A DNA stretch of 64,000 bases from the NCBI GenBank assembly GCA_032622095.1, contig CP136064.1, positions 248,095,827 through 248,159,826 of the forward strand, written 5' to 3'. The notes under the pieces were generated by a model that had not been told where the DNA came from, searched no databases, and worked only from the letters and a program-made list of their open reading frames with translations. Position numbers and translations under genes: made by a program. Source of the DNA: Siphonodentalium dalli (Eukaryota > Mollusca > Scaphopoda > Gadilida > Siphonodentaliidae). This document shows, one piece after another, positions 33,321 to 44,931 of the stretch (position 1 is its first letter; every line of letters starts with the position of its first letter).

Positions 33321-35996
33321 AGCTCAACTTACTTTTGTAAGTTTGAGCTATTGCCATGGCTTGGCGTCCGTCGTCCGTGTGTCCGTCAACAATTTCCTTT
33401 GGTGCGGGCTACAGGTCGTACCTTTGGTCTGATCTTTATGAAATTTTGCATGAATGTTGACATTGACATGTAGATGGGAACGAGTCATTTTGGGGTCATT
33501 CGGCCAAAAAACATGGCCGCTGGTGGCCATTTTGGATTTCAAAATTCAATCCATTGGCGCGGGCTACAGGTCGTACTGTTCGTCTGATCATTATGAAATT
33601 TGTCATGGATGTTAATATTGACATGTAGATGGGAACGAGTCATTTTGGGGTCGTTCGGCCAAAAAACATGGCCGTCAGCAGCCATCTTGGATTTTACTCT
33701 TTGCATGACTAAATCATTTTGTGCAGGCTACAGGTCGTAGTTTTGATCGGAACTTCATGAAATTTGTCATGGATGTTAACAATGACATGTAGATGGGAAC
33801 GAGTGATTTTGGGGTTGTTCGGCCAAAAAACATGGCCACCAGCAGCCATCTTGGATTTTACTCTTTGCATGACTAAATCCTTTGGCGCGGGCTACAGGTT
33901 GTACCTTTGGTCTGATCTTTATGAAATTTGTCATGAATGTTGACATTGGCATGTAGTTGGGAACGAGTCATTTTGGGGTCATTCGGCCAAAAAACATGGC
34001 CGCTGGTGGCCATTTTGGATTTCAAAATTCAATCCATTGGCGCGGGCTACAGGTCGTACTGTTCGTCTGATCATTATGAAATTTGTCATGGATGTTAATA
34101 TTGACATGTAGATGGGAACGAGTTATTTTGGGGTCGTTCAGCCAAAAAACATGGCCGCCAGCAGCCATCTTGGATTTTACTCTTTGCATGACTAAATTCT
34201 TTGGCGCGGGCTACAGGTTGTAGCTTTGGTCAGAACTTCATGAAATTTGTCATGGATGTTAACAATGACATGTAGATGGGAACGAGTGATTTTGGGGTCG
34301 TTCGGCCAAAAAACATGGCCGCCAGCAATCATCTTGGATTTTACTCTTTGCATGACTAAATCCTTTGGCGCGGGTTACAGGTCGTACCTTTGGTCTGACC
34401 TTTATGAAATTTGTCATGAATATTGATATTGACATGTATATGGGAACGAGTCATTTTGGGGTTATACGGCCAAAAAACATGGCCGCTGGCAGCCATCTTG
34501 GATTTTACTCTTTGCATGACTAAATCCTTTGGCGCAGGCTACAGGTCGTAGTTTTGATCAGAACTTCATGAAATTTGTCATGGATGTTAACAATGACATG
34601 TAGATGGGAACGAGTGATTTTGGGGTTGTTCGGCCAAAAAACATGGCCGCCAGCAGCCATCATGGATTTTACTCTTTGCATGACTAAATCCTTTGGCGCG
34701 GGCTACAGGTCGTACCTATGGTCTGATCTTTATGAATTTTGTCATGAATGTTGACATTGACATGTAGATGGGAACGAGTGATTTTGGGGTCATTCGGCCA
34801 TAAAACATGGCCGCTGGTGGCCATTTTGGATTTCAAAATTCAATCCATTGGCGAGGGCTACAGGTTGTGCTGTTCGTCTGATCATCATGAAATTTGTCAT
34901 GGATGTTAATATTGACATGTAGATGGGAACGAGTTATTTTGGGGTCGTTCAGCCAAAAAACATGGCCGCCAGCAGCCATCTTGGATTTTACTCTTTGCAT
35001 GACTAAATTCTTTGGCGCGGGCTACAGGTTGTAGCTTTGGTCAGAACTTCATGAAATTTGTCATGGATGTTAACAATGACATGTAGATGGGAACGAGTGA
35101 TTTTGGGGTCGTTCGGCCAAAAAACATGGCCGCCAGCAGCCATCTTGGATTTTACTCTTTCAATGACTAAATCCTTTGGCGCGGGTTACAGGTCGTACCT
35201 TTGGTCTGACCTTTATGAAATTTGTCATGAATATTGATATTGACATGTATATGGGAACGAGTCATTTTGGGGTCATACGGCCAAAAAACATGGCCACTGG
35301 CAGCCATCTTGGATTTCAAAATTCAATCCATTGGCACGGGCTACAGGTCGTACTGTTTGTCTGATCATCATGATATTTATCATGGATGTTAATATTAACA
35401 TGTAGATGGGAACGAGTCATTTTGGGGTCGTTTGGCTAAAAAACATGTCCGCCAGCAGCCATATTGGATTTTACTCTTTGCATGAATAAATCCTTTGGTG
35501 CGGGCTACAGGTCGTAGCTTTGGTCGGAACTTCATGAAATTTGTCATGTATGTTAACAATGACATGTAGATGGGAAACGAGTCATTTTGGGGTCGTTCAG
35601 CCGAAAAACATGGCCGCCAGCAGCCATCTTGGATTTTACTCTTTGCATGACTAAATCCATTGGCACAGGCTACAGGTCATACCTTTGATCAGATCATTAT
35701 GAGATTTGTAAAGGCTGTAGATGGGAACAAGTCATTTTGGGGTAATTCGGAAAAAAACATGGCTGCCGGTGGCCATTTTAGAATTTACTCTTTGCATCAA
35801 TAAATCCTTTGGCACACCATAATCACCACATCCCTGATCCGATCAATATGAAACCTGTTATGAATGTTGATATTGACATGTACATCTAGTCTTACTTAGA
35901 CATTTCAATTAGCACTTTTCCTATTCCTCCATTTACTGTCGACCATTAAATTATTCCCCTACCTAAGTTGAGCTACAGTGTCATTGACACTTTCAT
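33321..35996 (+). mobile_element. Family A element 3, head-to-tail with element 2
   Basis: Again AGCTCAACTTACTTTTG immediately after ACACTTTCATTTTT. It has ~16 monomers, many with the GGCGCGGGCTACAGG variant, and ends CTAAGTTGAGCTACAGTGTC..CACTTTCATTT. All small ORFs inside are repeat translations. Confidence 0.85.
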
Positions 35997-36066
35997 TTCT
36001 CAAACTCTTCTGCACAGCTGAAGGATAACCAATAGTTCAGTGTAATGGATACTTATTAGGAGATAA

Positions 36067-36949
36067 AGTAAAACCTCCCCAAACTGAATGCTCTTCGGAT
36101 CGGCCCTTCTCTTCAGTTTAGAGAGGTGTTCAGTTTATAGAAAATCGCGTTAAGATCTGAATGTATTGACGTCATTACTAAGAGTTGTCGAAGAACAACC
36201 AACTCATTATTGAATTTAACTTTTTTCAATAAAGTACCGAAATAAAATATAAATAACATAGATAAAACATGGTATAATAAGAATTAAAACATGGTATATT
36301 AATAAGACATAATACATGTACCGATATATAGATACATGTAAGACTGGAAACGATACATTTTATGGTGATTCGAAAATGTTGCTGACAATATTAATGTAGT
36401 GCATATATTCTAGTTTCATACTGTTGAATATGCATACTGCCGAATTTAATTAGCATGTCTTTGTTCGGCATTATAACAGCAGGTGTTACATTAGATAACA
36501 CATTGAGTGAACAATGGTGACTTCACAGAGAATAGAGCACCCACACTATGTTTTTATATCAATCATCGCGCTGAGGTGGACTCTTATTTTTGTGACCACT
36601 GTCGAAACAAAACACTAATGAAGCTCACTAAAAGTTCTCATTGGCAGTGTATTGTCACCAAAACAGTTTTAATCAACCTGTCACAATGAATGAGCCATCA
36701 CGAAAACAATCGCTCAGAGTTTAATGTAGACCAGATATTTAAAGGAACCCCAGTTTTTCACCAAAGCCAATAAGTGCTCAGCGTCAAGTATGTCAAATCT
36801 ACAGCACGTGTGCTTCGGAAAAGAGAGTTTCCAAATTATAGAGGTAATTTTATGTGAGAATGCACTTGGGTGAATTCGGGACCGGACAAATTGTTCGGAA
36901 AGGAGAGGGATTTGGTTTATAGAGGGTCCGGTTTGAAGAGGTTTTACTG
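36067..36949. mobile_element. pogo/Tigger-like non-autonomous element
   Basis: AGTAAAACCTCCCCAAACTG at the left and the complement of CAGTAAAACCTCTTCAAACC at the right, followed by TA. The subterminal parts also pair (CTCTTCGG.., TTTATAGA). CAGTAAAACCTC ends with a TA target fit pogo/Tigger relatives. The interior (36150-36850) has no transposase frame. Confidence 0.65.
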
Positions 36950-37125
36950 TACATATTTTATTAAGAAAATATATACATGACCCCGAGATCGGCGCACAGC
37001 ATCAAGCATGGTCGTTAATATGTCAGAATGGATGGAGGCACTGTCTCAGTATGATGTGTTCATTGCTCCGTATGTATGTGAATAAATTATTATTTCTTTC
37101 CAAAATTGGCATGTTATGATCAGAA

Positions 37126-37891
37126 TAGGGCCCTCCGAATCTGGGGTTCACATTTCAAATCTCGAATCAAATCGGGCATAAGATTTTAAATTGCATCGAA
37201 TCTTGAATCAAATCATTGTCTCGAGTGTATCAAGTCTGAAGAGATGGATAATGAACAGTTCTGGACACATTTAAATTTATAGCCGTAATGAATAGGAAAA
37301 CCTCATAATAAGTAATCGTCAATGGATTTTGTAAAATTGTAAAATTACATACATAACCATATTAGTGTGTCTCCTGCGCAATATTAGAGCAATAGACTTT
37401 ATAATATGCGAAGAACAAGAAATACAGTAAACTATAAAATGCAGCTCATTTTCGTCAAAAATACTGATGGATGTGAATCATGGATGGGGTTAACTCTTTA
37501 TAATGTGCTTCCGAACTTTCATAATTGGCAAACTCTGTGCGGTCTACTGAAACATGCAATATACAGAACGGAGACTGGTGAGGTTTTCAATGAATGGGTT
37601 TGTATGTAATTCTGCTGTGAATACCGGAGTCCCGTTTGGCTTACTTCATTCTTATAAAGATTGGGCATTCTATATATAGGTCATTTCTGGCAGTGTTATC
37701 TGTTTGTTTGATCGTTCGTAAGGCTCGCAACGTTTCTTAGCACAAGAGCTGTGTGGTTTGTACTATGTAGTCAAAAGAAGCAATGGAAATACACCTGATG
37801 GAAAATATTTGATAACATTTGAATCCAGGGAAGCCGATATCGAATCGAATCAGATGAAAGATTCCGAATCGGATTGATTCGCAGGGCCCTA
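37126..37891. mobile_element. hAT MITE with 8-bp duplication
   Basis: TAGGGCCCTCCGAATC and GATTCGCAGGGCCCTA, flanked by GATCAGAA (37118-37125) and GATCGGAA (37892-37899), one mismatch. Subterminal ATCGAATCGAATC words recall the 13845 element, so the two may share a transposase source. Confidence 0.88.
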
Positions 37892-37899
37892 GATCGGAA

Positions 37900-38469
37900 T
37901 GGCAAACTGAGAGCCATAATTCATTGCAATTCCGATGCATCACATTTTAAAGTTCATGATGATATGTGTCGTTTGGGAGGATGCTATGCGATGCAAAAAC
38001 AATTCATGTATGCAGAGTTATCAATGATATCCAACTTTTCCCCTAAAAACTTCCAATCTGGGCAGATGTGGGGAATATTTTAGCTACCGGTATTATAGTC
38101 TACTTCTAATACATAGCCATGCATTTTGCTCATTTTAGTTAGGTCTTTTAATTTTATTATACTTCAATGAATATGCTGACGTGCACTGATCAATAAGAAT
38201 ATGCATGTACACTAAAAATTATTAAGTGGTTAGTTGTCACAGCCATCAGCTGCCAAAAATTTTCATCGCAAATTGATTGTAAAATCGCGATTTGCATCAT
38301 GACGGTCTGAATCATTGCAGCCTTAACTGCAATGTCCCTTAACTCAGATCAATCTTGAAAGTCGGTATTGATTCCCCCCCCCATGTTGGGATTCGAACCC
38401 ATGCCAATCTTGTCTAGCCCAGACTGCGATGATGGTATCTGTAACCTAATGACCTAAAAAAAAAGGAAG
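37900..38469. other. Intergenic, no gene recognised
   Basis: Unique-looking sequence with a possible hAT end relic (GAATCATTGCAGCC, ~38310) similar to the right end at 56295. No splice-supported coding frame. Confidence 0.35.
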
Positions 38470-38713
38470 CCCTTTCACCGACAGTTAACACTGGAGCTTC
38501 CTGAAATTTTGCGAAAACCCTGTGATAATGTATTCTTTTATATATTGGAGTCTCCCATAGGGAACCTCGCATATATAAGAGAATACATTGGCCTAACAAT
38601 ATTTACATTGACCTTGTAAACCAGTGCATTCTCTTATATATGTGAGGCTCCCTATGGGAGACTCGCATATATAACAGAATGCACTGGTACAGGATCTTTA
38701 TTGCTCCACGAAC

Positions 38714-40292
38714 CAGACCTGTTTAATGCCTAAAAATCTGTCAGGGAGATTCTGCTCCTTCAGTCAGGGAGATTTGGGTCTTGTCAGGGAGATTACAAAT
38801 TTCAGCCAAAAAGTTACATTTTCACTATTTCTTCATTTGAAAATTGGTGGGTGGTGATTTTAAAACAGTTAAATGTAATTAATCTTCACTTTGCACATTT
38901 CTGATAAATTTTTTTTAATATTTTTCTTTGATTATTTATTTCATAATATCAGTGCATAGCGTTATAACATTTAACTCTTTCGCTGCCACCCCGCCACACG
39001 GACATACTCCCCAGTGCCAATCATTCTGGGTGTAAATACAAGTATTTTATGTATATGTGGGTAATGCAATGACTATCGGGTAATTATCTGTGTATTTAGT
39101 TGAATCTTCACATGTGGGTATATATGACAATGACCTATCGCCTGCCCCGACGTGGAGACCCAGTCAAGGTCATAGATGTCACGTGCCATTGGCGGCCATC
39201 TTGGATTTGCTTTAATTTTAGTTTTTCGGTAATTTTTTTCAATTCATATATGACTAAATGTTTGTTTTTTGTTCTAGTGTTCCATTAATTAATGCTTCAC
39301 CAGTTAATCATATTCTGGCTACTATTCCGTATTTTTCACCGACCTCATTCCGACAGAATATTTGGACGCTAAACTGATCAGCAGAAAGTAGGCCGCCAAG
39401 TCAATTATGATGTTTATTGTCCACTCATATATCGCATCCCACCAAAAGTTAATTTGTCAATGGTATATTCTGGCTCGGACTGTACTCATAGAACTTCAGG
39501 AGTAGCATGACTTTGACTGACCTTTCTTCTAAATTGTCAGCGCACACCAGCACTCTACATAAAATAAATGAACCCCCGTTGTAATGCAACAAAATAATAT
39601 AATTACGACCCGTAAACCAGGTGCACCCTGAACTCGCATAAATGTGTATTTGGCAGCGACTGGGTAACTCGCATTTATGCGAGCTTGGCATCGAAAGAGT
39701 TAAAACCAAGAAAATTCTTCGGCCCACGAATCCCTATACTTGGAGTCATATCGGCATCGTTTCGATGGACTATCAACAACTTCATCACTGTCATTTCGGC
39801 AGCATTTCGCCGAATTAAAACACCGGACATTTCTAAATTTAACACCAGAACTAGTAAACTAGAAATTCTAGAATGATTTATTGCGGAAATAAACCCAACC
39901 CCAGTATATATATCCTGTGCATTTATTTACTAACACGCCGTGTTTGGGTGCTTATAGAAATTATTGATCCCCAAAGAAAAACTGCCATATATTCAATTAA
40001 TTTCTTTTGAAAGAGTGCGAGTCATTAGTCGCGACAAAGAAGCAGTGGAATAAACGCCAGAGGCAGGCCACGGTGTCTACTCCGGTTATCAATGGAGAAC
40101 ACCTGATCTCGGCAAATCTCATTCACGCGTTGTTTCAATTGAAAACACTTCCGCGTTCTGAGAATTTTGACATTAAATTTTTTGTTGTTGATTTGATTGA
40201 AACCGTGTGATTACAAGCTTAATCCGGGAGCGCGGGAGATGAGGCCTCAAACCAGTAGTCTCCCGCACGATCCAGGAGATTAAACAGGTCTG
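38714..40292. mobile_element. hAT element inside family B
   Basis: The 14-bp ends CAGACCTGTTTAAT and ATTAAACAGGTCTG are flanked by CCACGAAC (38706-38713) and CCACCAAC (40293-40300), one mismatch. Inner ends have repeated GTCAGGGAGAT and CGGGAGA words. No transposase frame. It is itself split by the TTAA element at 38975. Confidence 0.88.
38975..39699. mobile_element. TTAA element inside the hAT (third level)
   Basis: TTAA at 38971-38974 and 39700-39703. The ends CTCTTTCGCTGCCA and TGGCATCGAAAGAG pair at 13 of 14 positions. Inner ATACAAGTATTTTATG and ACTCGCATTTATGCGAG lie near the ends. piggyBac-like by target site; the TIR differs from family B. Confidence 0.82.
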
Positions 40293-40325
40293 CCACCAAC
40301 CCAGTTCACATCATGAAAGGGTTAA

Positions 40326-40907
40326 GCTACATATCAGTCTGAACATGGGTTTGAAGTGTGTCGCAGAACAAACTTACCGTTATTAGAACAATACAATGCA
40401 TTTCCTCCAAAATTGTAAACATAGGTTATGATTATCAGTATCAACCAGGGAAACTCCAATTGGACCCCCTATGAACTTAATATTTCCTTATCACAGTGTC
40501 CCAGGTCTCTTTCCCAATGGGGGTATCCATGATGTGTCAACCTTAAAAAATCAATAGTCTTTATGTTATAAGTTTGGAATTCTGAGTATTAAAAAGATTA
40601 GTGTTAAAATAAATCCATCAATTTAGAAATAGTAACACACATACCAGTCTTGTATGAATGTTGTTCATGTGGCATTTCATTTTTTATAACTTGTTTTTTT
40701 TTTCGCTCAAAGGTAGGGGAAGTGGGAGGAAATAAAAATAAAATTTGTATAATATATTTTTTTAATTTAAATTGTCAAAAAATAGGGTCTGGAGATATAA
40801 AATATTTGCTGTATAATAATCTCCTCATCTAAAACAAGCCACCAGATCACCTATGGCTATGTTTTGTTTGTGTCCACTTGTACAAGCAAATATATTAATC
40901 TTTTTTT
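40326..40907. other. Intergenic, no gene recognised
   Basis: AT-rich sequence without identifiable repeats or exons. Confidence 0.35.
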
Positions 40908-42352
40908 GTCGAGTTTTTTTCCAAAACTCGACTTATAGTTTGATGGGGGACGGTGGGCGGGCGGGCGGCGGACGGGCGGCCTGTTTTGCTTATAACTCAA
41001 CCGTTTATTGACGGATTAAAAACAATTTTGGTGTGTGAGTACATAGCCATGCACGTAAGCTGCCTGGTCCGATAAAATTTGATAGAGTTATGGCCCTTAA
41101 TTAGTCATTTTTCACGAATTTTCAGCTCGTTAGCGCGATAACTTCAACAAACGTTATCCGATTTGATTGAAATTTGTTATATAGGTGTCTCCCAAGAATA
41201 TCTCGGTCGAGTTCGAAAACCGGCCAGGTCCAATAAAATTTGATAGAGTTATGGATGGCCCTTTGCCATTTTTCACTGATTTTAGGCTCGTTAGCGCGAT
41301 AACTTCAACAAACGTTATCCGATTTGATTGAAATTTGGTATATAGGTGTCTCCCAAGAATATCTCGGATGAGTTCGAAAACCAGCCTGGTCCGATAAAAT
41401 TTGATAGAGTTATGGCCCTTAATTAGTCATTTTTCACGAATTTTCAGCTCGTTAGCGCGATAACTTCAACAAACGTTATCCGATTTGATTGAAATTTGGT
41501 ATATAGGTGTCTCCCAAGAATATCTCGGATGAGTTCGAAAACCAGCCTGGTCCAATAAAATTTGATAGAGTTATGGCCCTTAATTAGTCATTTTTCACGA
41601 ATTTTCAGCTCGTTAGCGCGATAACTTCAACAAACGTTATCCGATTTGATTGAAATTTGTTATATAGGTGTCTCCCAAGAATATCTCGGTCGAGTTCGAA
41701 AACCGGCCAGGTCCAATAAAATTTGATAGAGTTATGGCCCTTAATTAGTCATTTTTTCGCAAATTTTCAGGTCGTTAGCGCGATAATTTAACAAACATCA
41801 TCCTATTTGATTGAAATTTTGATATATAGGTGTCTCCCAAGAATACCTCGGACGAGTTAGAAAACCGGCCCGGTCCGATAAAATTTGATAGAGTTATGGT
41901 CCTTATGTAGTCATTTTGTACGAATTTTGAGCTCGTTAGCGCGATAACTTCAACATACGTCATCCGATTCAACTAAAATTTGGTATATAAGTGTCTTCCA
42001 ATAATTTCCTGGACGAGTTCGAAAACCAGCCTGGCCCGATAATATTTTATAGAGTTATGGCCCTTAATTAGTCATTTTTCGTGAATTTTTAGCTCGTTAG
42101 CGCTATAACTTCAACAAACGTCCTCCGATTTGTTTAAAATTTGGAATAGACATACTTGCCAAGAATATTTCGGACGAGTTCGAAAACCAGCCTGGCCCGA
42201 TAAAATTTGATGGAGTTATGGCCCTTAATTAAGTCATTTTTCGATTTTACCTATTAATTATTCTACCGATACTGATGCACACCATTTGGCGGTAGCCACT
42301 GGTGGTAAGCCACCGAAAACGAGACACAGCATCTCTGATGCCACCTCTTGTT
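40908..42352 (+). mobile_element. Second hairpin-headed element, 161-bp monomers
   Basis: The head GTCGAGTTTTTTTCC folds on AAAACTCGAC. The body has about eight monomers (spacing exactly 161 at 41151, 41312, 41473 and 41634) with CGTTAGCGCGATAACTTCAA, TATAGGTGTCTCCCAAGAAT and AATTTGATAGAGTTATGGCC. Near the 3' end are GGTGGTAAGCCACC and the short hairpin GCATCTCTGATGC, then CACCTCTTG and T-rich flank. Same overall plan as family A but no sequence homology. No protein encoded. Confidence 0.75.
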
Positions 42353-43079
42353 TTAATTTATATGTCTGGTTTAATATTCCCATTCGCGGAGGGAAAAAAA
42401 ACCGAAAGATAAGATATAATATATATTTTTTGACAAACAGCTTTTTTTTGGTAGGAAAATACATAAACCAAGTAATAAAAAATAAAATACCTTACATGTA
42501 TTATATAAATCAATGTTAGTGAAAATGCTTTTACATGTAGTAGTTTATTCAGCCCTGTATCTGCAAACATTTTCCAGACCACCCCCATATATTGTGTTGG
42601 GCCTGTTGGCACTTGTGTGACATTATAAAGCGGCTGAAACTAAGCATATTGAGGTCCACAGAGGGTGAATTTGGTGATGCTAACCCACTATGCATCAGAG
42701 CAGGTCAAGTGTTGAGTTTCTCGCAAAAGTGCAGTGAATTGTTTATAAGCAGAGTCATGATATTGCTTCATTTCCTTAAAAAAAAAAAAAAATTACAACT
42801 TGCTGAGAATGCTGTTCCCAAAATTTCCCTTCTAAAAATAAACATTTTAATTTTTATATAATATACTTGGTTTGGACTTCAGATAACATCAGGTGGTGCA
42901 ATTGCTTAACAATTAAGTAGTTTTCTGTGTATGTTCATCTAAACTTTCTGGAAACCCTTTAACTGCTAAAGGGAATATGTATCATTCCACATCAACCCAT
43001 GTGGGTTTGTTTACAAACAATGTTCAAAGCATACATAGCCAACTAAATAAAATGTGGCATCTTGTGTATAGATCTTATC
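42353..43079. other. Intergenic with a family C scrap
   Basis: GAGGTCCACAGAGGGTGAAT and TGGTGATGCTAACCC (42651-42686) are a family C arm. No gene was seen. Confidence 0.4.
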
Positions 43080-43328
43080 CAAGCCTTGAAATAGGGTGTC
43101 TGTCATTTGCAGAATGAGGTCCCCAGAGGGTGAATTTAGTGATACTACCCCGCATAGCGGACTAGCATCACCAAATTCTCAAATCCTCATTCTGCTTACA
43201 CCTCAGCAGAATGATGTTCCCAGAGGGTGAATTTGGTGATGCTAGCCCGCTATGCGGGGGTAGCATCACAAATTCACCCTCTAGGGACCTCATTCTGCAA
43301 ATGACAGACACCCTATTTCAAGGCTTGA
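43080..43328. mobile_element. Family C hAT-like MITE with perfect 8-bp duplication
   Basis: CAAGCCTTGAAATAGGGTG .. complement, flanked by ATCTTATC at 43072-43079 and 43329-43336. The unique interior is lost; only the two palindromes remain. Confidence 0.92.
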
Positions 43329-43825
43329 TCTTATCACGGTACATGTTCTAATCGCAGTAGTATGTGGCCTGCATGTAGCATGTGTACACACTGTGCATTG
43401 ATACTAAATGACAAAAAATACTTCATAATACGAAAGATATGTTGTGAGAATGAAATGCACGCTACGTATGACGTCAACTATGAATGAGCAGAAAGTTGGC
43501 TAAGATCGATTTAAATGAAGCTGACGTACAACGTCGTCAAAGACCCATCATGACATCCAATTTTATTTGAATTGAATTGAAATTTTAATGCATATGACAA
43601 ACATAATAGTCATATTTTGCACAAGATATATAATTTGATGAGTTTTATATTATTGTAATCTGAGAGAGGGGAGATAACATATATGTAAATGTGAGAATGT
43701 CGTGGGATCATCCTATAAAATTTGATTTCAATGAATCAGATGTCCATCAAAATTGGCCAGCTTGTAATGCAATATCTAGCAGTTACAGTGAGAAAGTAAA
43801 AAGAAATATATAAGATACACCTTAA

Positions 43826-44086
43826 CCCTTCCATGACTGGAGCTGTGCTGGTGCAGCATTAAAGATCCTGTGCCAAGGAATTCTTTTATGTATGCAAGTC
43901 TCCCATAGGGAGCCTCGCATATATAAGAGGATGCACTGGCTTGCAAGGTCAAGGTAAATATTGTTAGGCTAATGTATTCTCTAAAATCTCTTTCCATCAA
44001 TGTATCACATTATTATAATCAATAAATTTGAAAAATGATCAAGGAAATATTGGTTGATACAAAAATCGGTCTTGGCACTGAAAGGG
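43826..44086. mobile_element. Family B element, hybrid ends
   Basis: TTAA at 43822-43825 and 44087-44090. The left end is of the CCCTTCCATGACTGG type and the right end of the TTGGCACTGAAAGGG type, joined at ~43980. It looks like a recombinant or deletion product of two subtypes. Confidence 0.75.
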
Positions 44087-44288
44087 TTAATATCACAAGC
44101 TTCCGGCCATTATAGTGATTCCACTTGAAAAGGGCCACTTGAATGGCCAGAAGCTCGTGATACTAAACTATAAACAAGTCTTAAGGCGTATCCTACTTAT
44201 TTCTTTCAACCATCACAACAGTCTTATATGGCTATTCATACACTTATCCAGTGAGAAAGTTAGCGATGGCCGCTCTCATAACTATTAA

Positions 44289-44706
44289 CCCGTTCATGAT
44301 GGGAGCTGTGCTGGTGCAGCATTAGAGATCCTTTGCCAGTGCATTCTCTTATATACAGTAATGCCCTAAATAATAACTCCTTAACCACAGCAGAATTATG
44401 GGTAACTTTTCAGGATTTAGTCAGAAATATGACTTGTTGCCATTCATCGGAAAGCTCTCACTGAGAGCTTTCCGATGAATGGCAACAAGCCATATTTCCA
44501 ACTAAATCCTGAAAAGTTACCTATAATTCTGCTGTGGTTAAGGAGTTGATTATTTAGGGCTTCTGCTGTGGTTAAGGAGTTGATTATTTAGGGCATTACT
44601 GTATGCAATTGACCGAGTCACCCATAGGGAGCCTCGCATATAGAAGAGAATGCACTGGCTTTCAAGGTCAAGGTAAATAATGTTAGGCCAATGTATTCTC
44701 TAATAT
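44289..44706. mobile_element. Family B element split by family D
   Basis: TTAA at 44285-44288, then CCCGTTCATGATGGG. The first hairpin arm (GCATTCTCTTATATA) is interrupted by a family D element and resumes as TGCAATTGACCGAGTC. The right terminus is not found. Confidence 0.7.
44356..44601. mobile_element. Family D foldback nested in family B
   Basis: TA|CAGTAATGCCCTAAATAAT .. GGGCATTACTG|TA. The 3' end carries an extra ~35 bp duplication of TTCTGCTGTGGTTAAGGAGT. The insertion site is the TA of the family B arm TTATATA. Confidence 0.88.
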
Positions 44707-44931
44707 AAATCACAAAGCATTCGAGAGAATAATTTCTTTTTAATCTAAAAGTCAAGACGGCATGTTTTCACTTAATACCTTACGGTTATTTAATTATGAC
44801 AATGGGATTTATTTTTTATCCACCGCTGAAGAAAGAGAAGTTTGTGGCTGTTTGGTATTTAGTACTTCACAGTAAAGGCGGAATTCACTTGAAATATGTT
44901 GCCGATAAAGCGACATTTGCACTGCATTTTT

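Larger units (their letters stand above)
38470..40321. mobile_element. Family B element carrying a two-level nest
   Basis: The left part has CCCTTTCACCGACAG, AACACTGGAGCTTCCTG and two TATATA hairpins. The right part is CAACCCAGTTCACATCATG..AAAGGG|TTAA (40322-40325). Between ATTGCTCCACGAAC and CCACCAACCCAG a hAT element is inserted. The left TTAA is mutated. Confidence 0.75.

Noticed and set aside
32092..33473. Repeated ORFs MSWSVIDTFIFSSTYFCKFE.. as a gene family
   Set aside because: They translate the tail-head junction of adjacent family A elements and end within the monomers.
41775..41972. Regular 161-bp units as degenerate protein repeats
   Set aside because: 161 is not a multiple of three and stops occur in all frames. 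It is a non-coding tandem body.
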